64,000 nucleotides of DNA from Paralichthys olivaceus (taxonomy: Eukaryota; Chordata; Actinopteri; Pleuronectiformes; Paralichthyidae). Shown piece by piece: positions 62,270-64,000 of the stretch. The stretch spans positions 13,123,001 to 13,187,000 of the forward strand of contig NC_091106.1 in assembly GCF_024713975.1 (NCBI RefSeq), written 5' to 3'. Every line of letters starts with the position of its first letter. The first letter of the stretch is position 1. Position numbers and translations under genes: made by a program. The notes beneath the pieces are model-generated. The model saw nothing but the letters and a program-made list of their open reading frames with translations. It searched no databases and was not told the origin of the DNA.

Positions 62270-62424
62270 AGGGGGGAGGGAAGAGAGAAGGAGGGGGAGA
62301 GAGTCACACAGTGTGAAAGAGAGGCTGTGTGCGCAAGCGAGGGAGGGAGGGAGACAAATCAAAGAGGTTTTTGGTCCTTGTGGACAGAGGATCTCAGCTT
62401 TATCCTGCATTTCATCTGTTGAAG
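62270..62424 (+). other. Probable non-coding first exon of the receptor gene
   Basis: A GA-rich stretch (GGGGGGAGGGAAGAGAGAAG; GAGGGAGGGAGGGAGAC) runs into CTGCATTTCATCTGTTGAAG and a strong donor GTAAGC at 62425. The next acceptor is at 63380-63381, ten bases before the receptor ATG. The 5' limit is a guess. Confidence 0.5.
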
Positions 62425-62536
62425 GTAAGCCTACTCATAACTGATCAGCGCCCTTACATTTAAAATATGCATTAGTAAATGTAAAACTAGAATCTGCATG
62501 ATTTTGTAATAAACAGACTCTGTGTAACAGGTTGTA

Positions 62537-62578
62537 GTGTGTGTGTGTGTTTGTTTGTTTGTGTGTGTGTGTGTGTGT
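62537..62578. repeat. (TG)n microsatellite
   Basis: TG units interrupted by TTTG steps, in the first intron of the receptor gene. Confidence 0.85.
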
Positions 62579-63391
62579 ATGTTAATTGAACATAAGGAAT
62601 CCTGTCTTACTCCTGTTAAATTAACCTTGGATGTTTTATATATGAATAGAGTGGGCTGTATATGCTGTGCTCACTAATTAGTCTATTTTCATTGTTATTT
62701 CCTCTGCCCTCATTATTATATGTTAAACTGTTGTTTTGTCAATTTGTTCTCAAAAAAGTGGCAGAATTTGTCCTGATGAAATAGATTTCTAAGTTCATGT
62801 GTTCATTTAAGATGACTGAATTAAAATAATCATGTGTATGCACATTGATCTCTGACGTAATTCTTGCCCATGTCTATCATGCGCTGATGGACGTGGTTTA
62901 TGTCACTGACTATCATCTGAAGTGGATTTTATTAATTGCTTAACAACACAAGACGCCATTTCAAGCAGACGAACTCTCCAACCCCCACCCCACTCAAACA
63001 TTTAGCGCTCCTAAGAGAAAATCATGGTTGAGGCGTTGTTTTCATAACGTTACAGTTTATAGAAAATAAGGACAAAACCTCATCAACGGACAAGTTTTCC
63101 TTTTTCCGTCCTTCTCTCTGGGATCAAGATATAAGTCCCTCATGAATATTTATTAAGAATGAGAGATCACATGTACAACAAGCAACCCTCTAACTCTTAT
63201 GTGCTAAGTTGATGCACAATACCATAAAAAACATCATCGTTTACAAAGAGACTTTGCTTAAACATTGGCTTCAGACCTGAATTAAGCTTACTAATATCCA
63301 ATGTTACAACCTAACTCTGGCATGACATTTAAATTTAAAATGTTTCTCTGTTACATTTTCATCTTCCACTTTCTCCACCAGCTGCCTGAAC

Positions 63392-64000
63392 ATGAATCTC
63401 TCCGATCAGATGTCGATCCTCTTCAGCTGTAACGTCAGCCCGAGTGAGATGCCACAGCTCAACATCGGTGCCACTAAAAGGGAGCCTCTGGCAATCGCTG
63501 TCCCAATGACTGTCCTCTACACCACCATCTTCCTGTTTGGAGTATGGACATAAAATTTACCAGACACTCTTGATCGACAATCCAATTTTTTACCCTCTGA
63601 ATTGCAGTGGTACATGTGATGATTATAAGTATAGCTGCAACAATTCAGTATTGTGTTAATAATATACTGACAGCAAACCATTTTCACACTGTGAATCACT
63701 GAATGCTGTTCCTCTATGCTCCACAGGTCTTATTCAATGGGGTGAGCATCCTGACGCTGCTCATGGATGCTCATATGAGAGCCAGCGCAATTCGTTTCTA
63801 CCTGCTCAGCTTGGTCATATCAGGTACACATAACCAGCATTCACTATATGGAAGATCAGTTGCCGCAATATTAATCTAAATTATTCAATCAGAGTGATGT
63901 TTCATTTATAACAATTTATCGAAACTCTTTTCCTTTTCATGCTTTAAAATATTAAATCGTCTTTGCCAAACATAATGTCCACTAACTAATTTCAGATATA
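63392..64000 (+). CDS. Class A (rhodopsin-like) G-protein-coupled receptor, N-terminal exons, cut by window end
   Basis: Two coding exons: 63392-63541 (50 codons, after acceptor CTCCACCAG) and 63727-63823 (32 codons plus one base, donor GTACAC at 63824). The product begins MNLSDQMSILFSCNVSPSEM and has two N-glycosylation sequons (N2-L-S, N14-V-S). TM1 is AIAVPMTVLYTTIFLFG then VLFNGVSILTLL, with the conserved TM1 Asn (1.50) in LFNG; the intracellular loop MDAHMRASAIRFY is basic, and LLSLVIS begins TM2, with the split codon G.. expected to give the conserved Asp. The style is that of a peptide-hormone receptor (neurotensin/neuromedin/ghrelin group), but I cannot name the family. Introns inside TM1 and at the start of TM2 are unusual for that group. 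The remainder lies outside the window. Confidence 0.75.

Overview
This is a nuclear genomic window from a ray-finned fish, probably a spiny-rayed (percomorph) teleost. Genes are split into short exons with GT-AG introns. (TG)n/(CA)n microsatellites are dense, and several recognisable teleost interspersed repeats are present. There is no sign of bacterial or plasmid sequence. Exon borders below were read by hand from splice signals, reading-frame continuity and remembered family protein sequence; no alignment was run.

Layout. (1) About 1-30,930, plus strand: kcnip2, a Kv4 potassium-channel-interacting EF-hand protein. Seven shared 3' exons (26,594-28,886) encode the calcium-binding core. Upstream there are at least three, probably four, alternative first exons (2,660, 8,535, 21,318, 24,912). 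Each ends in the same codon phase; three encode a hydrophobic N-terminus and one leads into a separate exon carrying the palmitoylation-type KQRFLKLLPCC motif. (2) 31,646-35,015, minus strand: cox15 (heme A synthase), nine exons, tail-to-tail with kcnip2. (3) 35,691-38,431, plus strand: cutc, eight exons, head-to-head with cox15 across a short bidirectional promoter. (4) 41,278-59,263, plus strand: abcc2 (MRP2), 32 exons giving 1,565 residues, with TMD0, two transmembrane domains and two nucleotide-binding domains all legible. (5) About 59,300-62,270: intergenic DNA with degraded LINE remains. (6) 62,270 to the window end, plus strand: the first exons of a class A G-protein-coupled receptor, cut by the window edge.

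The cox15(-)/cutc(+)/abcc2(+) block has the same order and orientation as on human 10q24. kcnip2 is also on human 10q24 but about 2 Mb away, so direct kcnip2-cox15 adjacency is a fish-side rearrangement. The genes are not a functional operon: kcnip2 tunes A-type K+ currents, cox15 serves cytochrome oxidase, cutc is a cytosolic copper-homeostasis protein, and abcc2 exports organic-anion conjugates. The only regulatory sharing visible is the cox15/cutc promoter.

The most interesting part is the 5' end of kcnip2, with its bank of N-terminal modules, an apparent GC-AG intron and two N-termini I cannot match to a known KChIP isoform. Second is the roughly 150-bp UG tract fused to the donor of abcc2 exon 28.
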